Source of the DNA: RYN-230 sp963717125
GTDB lineage: Bacteria > Actinomycetota > Actinomycetes > Streptosporangiales > Streptosporangiaceae
DNA length: 64,000 nt
Assembly (NCBI GenBank): GCA_963717125.1
Contig: CAVQVG010000019.1
Coordinates: 248,001-312,000, forward strand
Direction: 5' to 3'
Shown: in pieces, positions 9,324-16,752 of the stretch
Numbering within the stretch: the first letter of the stretch is position 1
Layout: each line of letters opens with the position of its first letter
The notes under the pieces: model-generated
What the model saw: the letters and a program-made list of their open reading frames with translations, nothing else
Databases searched by the model: none
What the model was told of the DNA's origin: nothing
Position numbers and translations under genes: made by a program

Positions 9324-9341
9324 ACCGGAGGGACCTCCGCT
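9324..9341. promoter_or_regulatory. TetR operator 2
   Basis: ACCGGAGGGACCTCCGCT is the same palindrome as 9292-9309 with one arm mismatch. It is followed by the GAGGAGGG ribosome site at 9366-9372 and GTG 9377. Confidence 0.7.
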
Positions 9342-9376
9342 TTGCAAATTGCCCTGAGTGGGCAGAGGAGGGCTGG

Positions 9377-10147
9377 GTGCCGGACACCGACGCGGAGCCG
9401 CAGGCCGGCGCGCGGCCGCTGGCTGATAGCGCGCCGCTGGCCGATGGCGGCCCGCCGGCTGGTCGCCGGCCGCAGGCTGATGGCCGGCCGCAGGCTGATA
9501 GCCGGCCGCAGGCTGATGGCGGGCCGCAGGCTGATGGCCGGCCGCAGGCCGATGGCCGGCCGCAGACCGATGGCCGGCCGCTGCGCGCGGACGCCCGGCG
9601 TAACCGGGCCCGGCTGCTGGACGCCGCGGTGCGCGCCTTCTCCCGGGAGGACGACGCCGAGGTGACGCTGGAGGCCATCGCGCGGGACGCGGGGGTCGGC
9701 ATCGGCACCCTGTACCGGCACTTCCCGACCCGGGAGGCGCTGGTCGAGGCGGCGTACCGCAACGAGCTGGCCCGGCTGTGCGGCGCCGTGCCCGGCCTGC
9801 TCGCCGGCCTCCCGCCGGACCAGGCCGCCCGGACCTGGATGGACCTGTTCGTCAACTACATGACCACCAAGCGCGGCATGGCGGCCGCGCTCCGCGCGGT
9901 CATCGCGGCCGGCGGCAACCCGTACGCACACAGCCGGGACGCGCTGCTCACCGCGATCGGCACCCTGCTGCACGCCGCCGCGGCGGCGGGCACGCTGCGC
10001 GGGGACATCGCGCCGGCCGACGTGCTGGCCAGCCTGAGCGGGGTGTCGCTGACCTCCGGCGAGCCGGGCCAGCGCGGCCAGGCCCGCCGACTGCTCGACC
10101 TGCTCATGGACGGGTTGCGCTACCAGCCGGCGGCCCCGCGCGGCTGA
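9377..10147 (+). CDS. TetR/AcrR family regulator with repeat-expanded N-terminus
   Basis: 256 residues from GTG 9377, chosen because GAGGAGGG lies just upstream and the longer frame from 9287 would translate the operators. The first ~70 residues are a PQADGR-type repeat encoded by an 18-bp tandem repeat, followed by RADARRNRARLLDAAVRAF. The TetR helix-turn-helix is VTLEAIARDAGVGIGTLYRHF. The C-terminal ligand domain is divergent. It probably represses the adjacent SDR and itself. The long low-complexity arm before the DNA-binding domain is unusual for this family. Confidence 0.88.
   Translation: MPDTDAEPQAGARPLADSAPLADGGPPAGRRPQADGRPQADSRPQADGGPQADGRPQADGRPQTDGRPLRADARRNRARLLDAAVRAFSREDDAEVTLEAIARDAGVGIGTLYRHFPTREALVEAAYRNELARLCGAVPGLLAGLPPDQAARTWMDLFVNYMTTKRGMAAALRAVIAAGGNPYAHSRDALLTAIGTLLHAAAAAGTLRGDIAPADVLASLSGVSLTSGEPGQRGQARRLLDLLMDGLRYQPAAPRG
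9417..9590. repeat. 18-bp tandem repeat encoding PQADGR units in a TetR gene
   Basis: CAGGCTGATGGCCGGCCG-like units recur about eight to nine times with point changes. The length is a multiple of three, so the frame is kept through copy changes. Confidence 0.85.
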
Positions 10148-10180
10148 GCGGTCCAGGCCGTGCCGCCCAGCCGCGGGCCG

Positions 10181-10798
10181 TCAGTGGCTGAAGCCCGGGA
10201 TCCCGGCGCCGCCGACGGTGGTGCGCACGTCGAGATAGACCGGCCCGCCCTTCCGGCAGGCCCGGAACGAGAACGGCACCTGGGCTGACCGGCGGTCGTT
10301 CGGCGGGTAGACGCGCAGCCCCACCGCGGTCGCCGGGTCGCACGAGGCGGCCGGGTAGTTGGCCACGTCAGTTATGCGCAGCAGGACATGCGCGGTCCCG
10401 CCGCGGCGCAGCGTGACCAGGCGGATGGGATCGGCATAGTCCCGGGATGCCGCACGGCCCAACTGACCGCCGTTCCGGCCGATCGCGGACACCCCCGGGA
10501 AGCCGTACAGCGTGCAGGTTCTTCCTGAGGTGTTGGACACCTCGAGCTGGTAGTACGTGCTCCCAGCGGCGCCGTCGCCCGGCAGGCCCAGCCACACGGT
10601 GAGCGCGCCGGTGGCGCACCGCGGCGCGACGGCCGCTGCGGCCCGGGCGGCAGCGGCGGGCCGGGCGGCAGCGGCGGGCCGGATGGCGGCGGCCCGGCCG
10701 CCGGGCGCGGCCAGCGCGGCCGTGGGCACCAGGACGGCCGCGCTGGTAATGGCGAACGTGGCCAGGCCGCGCCGCGCCGCGCGCGTAGTGAACTGCAT
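10181..10798 (-). CDS. Exported DUF4232 domain protein
   Basis: 205 residues with a signal peptide (AVLVPTAALAAPGG) and an Ala/Pro/Arg-rich spacer. A DUF4232-type domain begins at about residue 60 with CATGALTVWLGLPGDGAAGS and continues with YYQLEVSNTSGRTCTLYGFPGVS and the terminal CDPATAVGLRVYPP...FRAC. Four Cys suggest two disulfides. The function of this actinobacterial cell-envelope domain is not known to me. The ATG is preceded by GGAG. The spacer contains short RPAAA repeats. Confidence 0.8.
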   Translation of the reverse strand: MQFTTRAARRGLATFAITSAAVLVPTAALAAPGGRAAAIRPAAAARPAAAARAAAAVAPRCATGALTVWLGLPGDGAAGSTYYQLEVSNTSGRTCTLYGFPGVSAIGRNGGQLGRAASRDYADPIRLVTLRRGGTAHVLLRITDVANYPAASCDPATAVGLRVYPPNDRRSAQVPFSFRACRKGGPVYLDVRTTVGGAGIPGFSH

Positions 10799-11017
10799 GG
10801 GGATCTCCTCCGGTCCGCGTTTCCGGACGCCACCCCGCGCCGGAAATCAGCTATTGCGTCATCTAGGACGGCAATCCACCCAGAACGGTTGGACCCAACC
10901 GAGCAGCCTCCGTAGCGGCCCTGCCGTCATGACTCACGCGCAGTGAGGTCGGGACGTGTCTGCTGGGCACGCTGGTGCTGGTGTGACCAGTGATAGCGAC
11001 CCGGCGGGGCGCCGGAC

Positions 11018-11069
11018 TCGTGATCAGACGTTTGGTGTCGTCAGAGCGACACCAAACGTTTGATCACGA
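11018..11069. repeat. 23-bp inverted repeat related to the hairpin at 872
   Basis: Arms 11018-11040 and 11047-11069 pair with one mismatch around a 6-base loop. The arms share TGATCA and TTGGTG with the hairpin at 872-917. Here the flanking genes are divergent, so a terminator role does not fit, which points to a dispersed palindromic element. Confidence 0.75.
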
Positions 11070-11235
11070 ACCGGGGTGATCATCTTCCTGCCCAGGGCCA
11101 CCGGGAGTTGGCGGCGGGTCAGGCCAGACGTCGGCCAAGGTTCGCATAGCTGTCACGTCGAGTTACGGATCCGGGAATCTGCGCCAGTGATGATCAGGGC
11201 GTGCCTGTGGACGCACCACCTCCGGCCGGCTGCCA

Positions 11236-11343
11236 CCCAGCGCTCAACCAGCACCCAGCGCGCAACCGGCAAGCAGCGCGCAACCGGCACCCAGCGCGCG
11301 ACCAGCAACCAGCGCGCAACCGGCACCTAGCGCGCGACTGGCA
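11236..11343. repeat. 18-bp tandem repeat x 6 upstream of a glycosyltransferase
   Basis: Six units of the form CCCAGCGCGCAACCGGCA with point changes, ending 36 bases before the GTG at 11380. Noncoding as far as I can support. Confidence 0.85.
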
Positions 11344-11379
11344 CTCGGAGCACAGCCGCCGCACGGGACGGACCGGGCC

Positions 11380-12666
11380 GTGCGGATAGTGCGGCTGGCC
11401 AACTATGTCGCGCCGGCCTCCGGCGGGCTGCGGACGGCGCTGCGTGAGCTGGGCGCCGGGTACCTAGCGGCCGGCCACGAGCCGGTCCTGGTCATCCCCG
11501 GGCCGCGGCCCGGCCGCCAGTACACCGGGCAGGGCCTGGTCGTCACCGTGCCAGGGATGATCGTGCCGGGCACCGGCGGCTACCGGGCGATCACCACGCG
11601 GCGGCCGCTCCGGCGGCTGCTCGATGAGCTGGCCCCGGACCGGCTGGAGGTCTCCGACCGGACCACGCTGCGCTGGACCGGCCGCTGGGCCCGGGCTCGC
11701 GGGGTGCGGTCCATGATGGTCTCGCACGACAGCCTGGCCACGCTGGCCAGCATGTTCGCGCCGCCTGGCCTGTCCGGGCAGTGGCTGTCCGACCAGCTGA
11801 ACGCCAGCACCGCCGCCTCCTATGACGTGGTGGTCTGCACCACCGGCTGGGCGGCAGCGGAGTTCCGGCGGCTTCACGTGCGGAACCTGCGCCAGGTGCC
11901 GCTGGGCGTGGACCTGGACTGCTTCCAGCCGGCTAACCGGGACGCCGGGCTGCGCGCCCAGCTCGCCGCGCCGGGCCTGCCGCTGCTGGTGCATTGCAGC
12001 CGACTGTCCCCGGAGAAACGCCCGGAACGCGCCATCGGCGCGCTGGCCGAACTACACCGCCGTGGGGTACCCGCCGAGTTGGTGGTGGCCGGGGACGGAC
12101 CGCGGCTGCGCGGGCTGCGCGCCCAGGCGGGCCGCCTGCCGGTCCGGTTCCTGCGGCACGTCACCGACCGCGCGGTGCTGGCCCGGCTGCTGGCCACGGC
12201 GGACGTGGTGATCGCGCCCGGGCCGGCCGAGACGTTCGGCCTGTCCGCGCTGGAAGCCCTGGCCAGCGGCACCCCGGTGGTGGTCAGCAACCGGAGCGCG
12301 CTGCCCGAGGTGGTCGGCCCGGCCGGGCTGGCCGCGGCGGACAACGACGTCGCGTTCGCCGACGCCGTCCAGTGCCTGCTGGACAGCGACGTGGAGCTGC
12401 GCCGGGCGCGGGCGCGGACCCGGGCCGAGCGGTACGGCTGGCCCGCCGCCGTGGCCGGCTTCCTGGCCGCGCACGAACTCGGCCCAGCCGCCCACAGCCC
12501 GAACCCAGCCGACCAGAACACGAACCCAGCCGGCCACAACCCGAACCCACCCGGCCACCACCCGAACCCAGCGAGCCACAACCCGAACCCAGCCGGCCAT
12601 GAACCGAACCCGGCCGGGCCAAGGCTGAGCCCCGCCGGGCCGCGGCGGACCGGTGGTGCGCGATGA
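11380..12666 (+). CDS. GT4-type glycosyltransferase with repetitive C-terminal tail
   Basis: 428 residues. The GT-B fold has N-terminal VRLANYVAPASGGLRTAL and the C-terminal nucleotide-sugar domain with LLVHCSRLSPEKRPERAI, AGDGPRLRGLRA and the EX7E motif region PAETFGLSALEALASGTPVV. This resembles actinobacterial mannosyltransferases of the PimB/MgtA type. From about residue 370 the protein has an HNPNPAG-type repeat encoded by six 21-bp units. It overlaps the next gene by 4 bases and starts a trio with an SGNH hydrolase and a lipid desaturase, so a glycolipid product in the membrane is a fair inference. Confidence 0.85.
   Translation: MRIVRLANYVAPASGGLRTALRELGAGYLAAGHEPVLVIPGPRPGRQYTGQGLVVTVPGMIVPGTGGYRAITTRRPLRRLLDELAPDRLEVSDRTTLRWTGRWARARGVRSMMVSHDSLATLASMFAPPGLSGQWLSDQLNASTAASYDVVVCTTGWAAAEFRRLHVRNLRQVPLGVDLDCFQPANRDAGLRAQLAAPGLPLLVHCSRLSPEKRPERAIGALAELHRRGVPAELVVAGDGPRLRGLRAQAGRLPVRFLRHVTDRAVLARLLATADVVIAPGPAETFGLSALEALASGTPVVVSNRSALPEVVGPAGLAAADNDVAFADAVQCLLDSDVELRRARARTRAERYGWPAAVAGFLAAHELGPAAHSPNPADQNTNPAGHNPNPPGHHPNPASHNPNPAGHEPNPAGPRLSPAGPRRTGGAR
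12493..12618. repeat. 21-bp tandem repeat x 6 in the glycosyltransferase 3' end
   Basis: Units of the form CACAACCCGAACCCAGCCGGC encode HNPNPAG repeats. All copies keep the reading frame. Confidence 0.88.
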
Positions 12667-13532
12667 TGCCCGCAACCGAGGCCGCGCTGGGGCCGGAGCC
12701 GGAACCGTGGCCGGCCACCCGGTTCGCCGCGCTCGGTGACTCGGTCACGCTCGGCATGGGAGATCCCATGCCGCAGGGCGGCTGGCGCGGGTGGGCCGCG
12801 CTGCTGGCCGGCTCGCTGGCCCCGCCGGACCGGGTCGAGCTGAGCAACCTGGCGCTGTCCGGGGCGCTGATCCGGGACGTGGCCGGCGACCAGCTGGACC
12901 GGGCGGTGTCCCTGGCCCCGACGCACGCCTCGGTGCTGGTCGGCATGAACGACACCTTGCGCGGCACGTTCGACCTCGCCGCGATCGCCCGCGACCTCGA
13001 ACAGATCGTCGCGACCCTGGAGCGGACCGGGGCGCTGGTGCTCACCGCCAGCCTGCCCGACCCCGGCCTGCTGCTGCGCATCCCCGGGTCGCTGCGCCGG
13101 CCGCTGGCCCGGCGGGCTCACGCCATCAACGCGGTGCTCAGCCGGCTGGCCGAGCGCTACCAGGTGGTGCACGTGGACGTGGCCGCGAACCCGGCCATCT
13201 ACGACAAGCGGATGTGGGGCGTGGACCGGCTGCACCCGAGCGAGCGCGGGCACCGGCTACTGGCCCGGCTGTTCGCCGCGCGGCTGGCCGAGCTGGGCAT
13301 GCCGCCGCACGCCATGCCCGACCCGGAGCCGACCAACCCGGACCCCAGCGCCTGGGCCCAGGCGCACTGGATGGCGACCAAGGGCACCACCTGGATCGTC
13401 CGGCGATCCCGGGACCTGGTGCCCCGGCTGCTCCAGCTGGCCGCAAAGGAATGGTGGCACGACCAGCGCGGCCAGCTGGAGCAGGACCTCGCCCGCGAAC
13501 CGCTACTGCTGGACCCCGGGGAGTCAGGATGA
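12663..13532 (+). CDS. SGNH/GDSL family hydrolase
   Basis: 289 residues, starting at ATG 12663 (or 12666) and overlapping the glycosyltransferase stop. Block I with nucleophile Ser is FAALGDSVTLGMGDP, a Gly follows in NLALSGALIRDV, Asn in VLVGMNDTLRG and the Asp/His pair in VDRLHPSERGH. No signal peptide is visible, so the enzyme is probably cytoplasmic. Esterase, lipase or acyl-transfer chemistry is possible. Translational coupling with the glycosyltransferase and desaturase suggests work on the same lipid. Confidence 0.87.
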   Translation: MMPATEAALGPEPEPWPATRFAALGDSVTLGMGDPMPQGGWRGWAALLAGSLAPPDRVELSNLALSGALIRDVAGDQLDRAVSLAPTHASVLVGMNDTLRGTFDLAAIARDLEQIVATLERTGALVLTASLPDPGLLLRIPGSLRRPLARRAHAINAVLSRLAERYQVVHVDVAANPAIYDKRMWGVDRLHPSERGHRLLARLFAARLAELGMPPHAMPDPEPTNPDPSAWAQAHWMATKGTTWIVRRSRDLVPRLLQLAAKEWWHDQRGQLEQDLAREPLLLDPGESG

Positions 13533-14560
13533 GTGTGAGTGTGCCGCCCGTCAGCACGGGCACCAGGACGCCGGGCCGGGGCAGTGAGTACGCCGAGCTG
13601 TCCCGGCTGATCCGCCGGGATGGCCTGCTGAAGCGGCGGCCCCGGTACTACGCGATGAAGATCACCACCATGGCGGTGCTGTACGCCGCGGGCTGGGCGG
13701 CCGTGGTGGCGCTCGGCGCGTCCTGGTACCAGCTGCTGGCCGCGGTGTACCTGGCCGCTGTGTTCGGCCAGCTCGCGTTCGTCGGGCACGAAGCCGGGCA
13801 TCGGCAGATCTTCCGCTCGCGGCGGGCCAACGACGTCGTCGGGCTGGTGCTCGGCAACCTGCTGATCGGGCTGAGCTACGGCTGGTGGACGGGCAAGCAC
13901 AACCGGCACCACGCCCATCCCAACCAGCTCGGCAAGGATCCCGACCTGAGCATCCCGGCCATCGCGTTCACCCCCGGCCAGGCCGCCGGGCGCCGCGGGC
14001 TGCGCCGGCTGCTCGCGCGCCACCAGGCCGCCCTGTTCTTCCCCATGCTCCTGCTGGAGGCGGTGAGCATGCACGTCACCAGCAGCTGGGCCGTGCTGCA
14101 CAGCACCGCCCGGCCCGGCCGCCGCGCGCTGGAAGGCGCGCTGCTGCTGGCGCATTTTGGCGGCTATCTCACCGCGGTCGCGCTGCTGATGTCCCCGGCG
14201 CAGGCAGTCGCGTTCATCGTGGTCCAGCAGGGCCTGCTCGGCGTCTACCTCGGCTGCGCCTTCGCGCCCAACCACAAGGGCATGCCGGTGCTCGGCGAGC
14301 AGGACAGCCTGGACTTCCTCCGCCGCCAGGTGCTGACCTCGCGCAACGTGCGCGGCGGCCCGCTGGTGGAGACCCTGCTCGGCGGGCTCAACTACCAGAT
14401 CGAGCACCACTTGTTTCCGTCCATGCCCCGGCCCAGCCTGCGCCGCTGCCGGTCCCTGGTCCAGGCGTTCTGCGCGCAGCACGAGCTGCCGTACTGCGAG
14501 CTGAACCTGGTGGCCAGCTACGCGCAGGTGCTGCGGGCGCTCCATACCGCCGGGAGTTAG
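13529..14560 (+). CDS. Membrane fatty acid desaturase
   Basis: 343 residues from ATG 13529, overlapping the hydrolase stop by 4 bases. Three histidine boxes for the di-iron centre are visible: HEAGH, HNRHHAHP and QIEHHLFP. Several hydrophobic spans surround them (TTMAVLYAAGWAAVVALGA and others). The QIEHH box is typical of front-end or acyl-lipid/linoleoyl-CoA-type desaturases. It inserts a double bond into membrane or CoA-bound acyl chains using O2 and an electron carrier. It ends the glycosyltransferase-SGNH-desaturase operon. Confidence 0.88.
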   Translation: MSVSVPPVSTGTRTPGRGSEYAELSRLIRRDGLLKRRPRYYAMKITTMAVLYAAGWAAVVALGASWYQLLAAVYLAAVFGQLAFVGHEAGHRQIFRSRRANDVVGLVLGNLLIGLSYGWWTGKHNRHHAHPNQLGKDPDLSIPAIAFTPGQAAGRRGLRRLLARHQAALFFPMLLLEAVSMHVTSSWAVLHSTARPGRRALEGALLLAHFGGYLTAVALLMSPAQAVAFIVVQQGLLGVYLGCAFAPNHKGMPVLGEQDSLDFLRRQVLTSRNVRGGPLVETLLGGLNYQIEHHLFPSMPRPSLRRCRSLVQAFCAQHELPYCELNLVASYAQVLRALHTAGS

Positions 14561-14595
14561 CCGGTGGCCCTCGCCGCGGCGGCGTGCCGCCGCTC

Positions 14596-14640
14596 GGCGC
14601 GGAGCGGCGATCGGGGGGTCCGGGGGGTCGTCCCCCCGGG
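14596..14640. repeat. Dispersed G6/C6 repeat, copy A
   Basis: The reverse complement of these 45 bases matches 62308-62353 with one substitution and one single-base indel; the centre is GGGGGGACGACCCCCC. This copy is intergenic, between the convergent desaturase and PucR genes, and could act as a stem-loop terminator. Confidence 0.85.
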
Positions 14641-14646
14641 CTAGCA

Positions 14647-16254
14647 CTAGCCGAGCAGGCGGGCGCGGCAGGCCAGCTGGAGCGCGAGCCGCTGGTCCGA
14701 ATCCTCCAGGTCGACCTCCAGCAGCTCGGTGATGGTGCGGATCCGGTTGGCCACCGCGTTGCGGTGCAGGTGCAGCTGCTGCGCGGTCTTGATGATGGAC
14801 CCCTGCTGGTCCAGGTAGGCGGCCAGGGTCCGGATGGCCGTGTCGGCCCGGGCCTGGCCCAGGTTCTCCAGCGGCGCGAGCTGGTCCCGCACCGAGGCAC
14901 GGGCCGTGTCGGACGCGTACCACTCCATCAGCATCCGCTGCACACCCACGGCGTCGTGCGTGGCCACATCGGGCGGCTTGCGGGCGGCCCGGGCGGCGAA
15001 CAGCGCGGCCCGGGCTTCCGCCGCCGAGGCGCGCAGCCCCATCGGGCCTTCGTGCGGGGCGCCCACCCCGGCGCGGAACGCGACCGCGGGCACCCGGCCG
15101 CCGAGCGCCTGCAGCGCCCGCCCCGCGGACCGGGCGGCCTGCGCGCCGGCCTGCGGGCCTGGGTCGGAGGCGGTCACCCGGATCAGCACGATGGCGCGCG
15201 CCACCCGGGACAGGTGCCAGGTGCCGCCGGCCGCCGCGGCCGCCTGCAACGCGATCTGCCCGGCCGATTCCAGCAGCTCGAACCGGTGCACCTCGTCCCG
15301 GCCCGAGCCGTCCAGGTCGTCCGCCTCGATCCGGACGGCCACGTGCCAGCCGCCCAGCGCGATGTTCAGCTGGCGGGCCCGGTCGAGCAGGTCCTCGTTG
15401 ATGGCCGCGTCGGACATCAGCAGCTCGGCGATCAGTTCGCTGCGCGACCGGGCCGGGACCTCGCGGGCCTGCCGGGACAGGTCGAGCAGCCGGCCGGCGG
15501 TGGCGGCCGCGTTGTGCAGCACCAGCCGGGCGGCCACGGCCAGGTCGCCGTGCGCCTGCGGGGCGGCGAACTGGCCGATGAGCGTGTCGCCGACCAGCAC
15601 CGGCACGGTGACCTCGGTGAGCGCGGTGCCCGGGCCGGGCAGCGTGCTGCTGGCGGCCGGCGACAGCGCCGGGTGCCCGTCCGCGGCCAGCACCGGGTTC
15701 CCGTCCACGGTCAGCGTCGGGGTGCCGTTGCCGGTGGCCCGGGGCCGGAACTCGACCGGCGTGCCGAGCGCCCGGCTGACCGACTCGCGCAGCCGGTCCA
15801 GGCTGGCCCCGGCGACCTCGGCGCGGAGCACCGCGTCCAGGCCCTGCTGGGCCCGGCCCAGCGCGAGGTCGGCACTGCCGCCGATCTCCCGGACCAGCGC
15901 CTGGACCAGCCCGGCCAGGTCGGCGTTGGCCGGGATGGAGACCAGCGCGATGTCCGCCCGCCCGGCGATGTCCATCGCGGTCACCGTGGGCTCCCACTGC
16001 TCGGCGGCGAACGCCGCCACCGCGCTCACCCGGTTCACCGTCGCCCAGCGCAGCGCCATGTCCAGCCGGTAGTCGGTGACCTCGGCCGACGCGGCCCGGG
16101 ACAGCAGGACCAGACTGCCCGCGGGCGCTTCGTCCAGCTCGGCGAAGCGCTCGGCTAGCCGCACCAGGGCGACGAGGCGGTCACCGCCGCCGCGGCTGAC
16201 CCGGCGCAGGCCGGCGAGCGGTGAGCTGGCCAGAAGCTCGTCAACCGACGGCAT
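14647..16254 (-). CDS. PucR family transcriptional regulator
   Basis: 535 residues from ATG 16254, with a GGGGGG-rich ribosome site; the longer frame to 16578 crosses the divergent gene. The N-terminal PucR domain is at residues ~1-120 (MPSVDELLASSPLAGLRRVS), with a GGDEF-like middle region. The C-terminal helix-turn-helix reads LAAYLDQQGSIIKTAQQLHL then HRNAVANRIRTI. PucR proteins activate purine, allantoin, amino-acid or hydantoin catabolic operons. The divergent position next to DUF917/oxoprolinase and an ABC importer makes that operon the likely target. Confidence 0.88.
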   Translation of the reverse strand: MPSVDELLASSPLAGLRRVSRGGGDRLVALVRLAERFAELDEAPAGSLVLLSRAASAEVTDYRLDMALRWATVNRVSAVAAFAAEQWEPTVTAMDIAGRADIALVSIPANADLAGLVQALVREIGGSADLALGRAQQGLDAVLRAEVAGASLDRLRESVSRALGTPVEFRPRATGNGTPTLTVDGNPVLAADGHPALSPAASSTLPGPGTALTEVTVPVLVGDTLIGQFAAPQAHGDLAVAARLVLHNAAATAGRLLDLSRQAREVPARSRSELIAELLMSDAAINEDLLDRARQLNIALGGWHVAVRIEADDLDGSGRDEVHRFELLESAGQIALQAAAAAGGTWHLSRVARAIVLIRVTASDPGPQAGAQAARSAGRALQALGGRVPAVAFRAGVGAPHEGPMGLRASAAEARAALFAARAARKPPDVATHDAVGVQRMLMEWYASDTARASVRDQLAPLENLGQARADTAIRTLAAYLDQQGSIIKTAQQLHLHRNAVANRIRTITELLEVDLEDSDQRLALQLACRARLLG

Positions 16255-16353
16255 CCGCCCCCCTCTGTGCGTCCCCAATGGCGCGAACGGGTGCGTCGCG
16301 CACACTTCAGTCACGATCGCAGTGCATTCCGCCCATTCTCCCGGCCTGCACCA

Positions 16354-16375
16354 GATGCAAGCATGGCATTGCATC
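16354..16375. promoter_or_regulatory. Palindromic operator candidate between pucR-type gene and DUF917 operon
   Basis: Arms GATGCAA (16354-16360) and TTGCATC (16369-16375) are perfectly inverted around 8 bases. It lies in the divergent promoter region 16255-16433, a suitable place for the PucR regulator; no experiment supports this. Confidence 0.5.
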
Positions 16376-16433
16376 CAGCTTTCCGCACCGGCCTGGCCCG
16401 GCCCGCGGTTACTGGTGCTCCCAGGGAGAGCCG

Positions 16434-16649
16434 ATGGACAACGAATCTGCAATCGATTTAGTGACTGCTGACGGACAGGCCCCGGACTGGTGGCCCTATG
16501 CCCACGAGTTCCCGTACTGGCACGTGTGGCGGGGGATCGCCGGGCTGCTCTACGCGCGGCGGCTGATGTCCAGCCCACCCCGCGTGGTGCGCAGCCAGGA
16601 TGCGGTTGAGCTGCGCGAGCAGATCATGCAGGCGGAATTGCACCGGTAG
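16434..16649 (+). CDS. Small conserved-looking protein with WHVWRGIAGLLYARR motif
   Basis: 71 residues from ATG 16434, with GGGAG upstream. It has an acidic N-terminus, then PDWWPYAHEFPYWHVWRG, IAGLLYARR, SSPPRVVRSQDAVELREQI. Small actinobacterial proteins with a WHVWRG(V/I)xGLLYARR core are familiar to me as conserved, but no function is known. No signal peptide or membrane helix. It leads into the DUF917 operon and is divergent from PucR. It may be an independent gene that happens to sit at this promoter. Confidence 0.7.
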   Translation: MDNESAIDLVTADGQAPDWWPYAHEFPYWHVWRGIAGLLYARRLMSSPPRVVRSQDAVELREQIMQAELHR

Positions 16650-16752
16650 CTGGCCGTTCGCCGGAAAAGATGCTCCGGCCCGGCCCCGATCGGGAACTAT
16701 ATGCATAACGCCCCCATCCGCTGCATGCCCTGACCACCTGACGGCCTTACCG

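Larger units (their letters stand above)
10799..11379. other. Intergenic region with hairpin and tandem repeats, no supported gene
   Basis: 581 bases between divergent genes. It holds a 23-bp inverted repeat (11018-11069) and an 18-bp tandem repeat (11236-11343) just before the glycosyltransferase. Short open frames here have no start signals or family-like sequence. Promoters for both flanking genes must lie here, but I cannot place them. Confidence 0.6.

Noticed and set aside
9287..9376. Earlier ATG for the TetR gene
   Set aside because: It would translate both operator palindromes; GTG 9377 has GAGGAGGG directly upstream.
9417..9590. Possible CRISPR array
   Set aside because: Repeats are contiguous 18-bp units without spacers and encode protein.
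11201..11389. A 62-codon frame through the 18-bp repeats before the glycosyltransferase
   Set aside because: No ribosome site, only repeat-derived residues, and overlaps the true start.
12791..14560. A 589-codon open frame covering the hydrolase 3' half and the desaturase
   Set aside because: Its first 246 codons are the off-frame shadow of the SGNH gene; the desaturase proper starts at ATG 13529 overlapping the hydrolase stop.
13199..15997. A 932-codon leftward frame
   Set aside because: Arg/Gly/Pro-rich shadow sequence with no domain, antisense to the desaturase and out of frame with the PucR gene.
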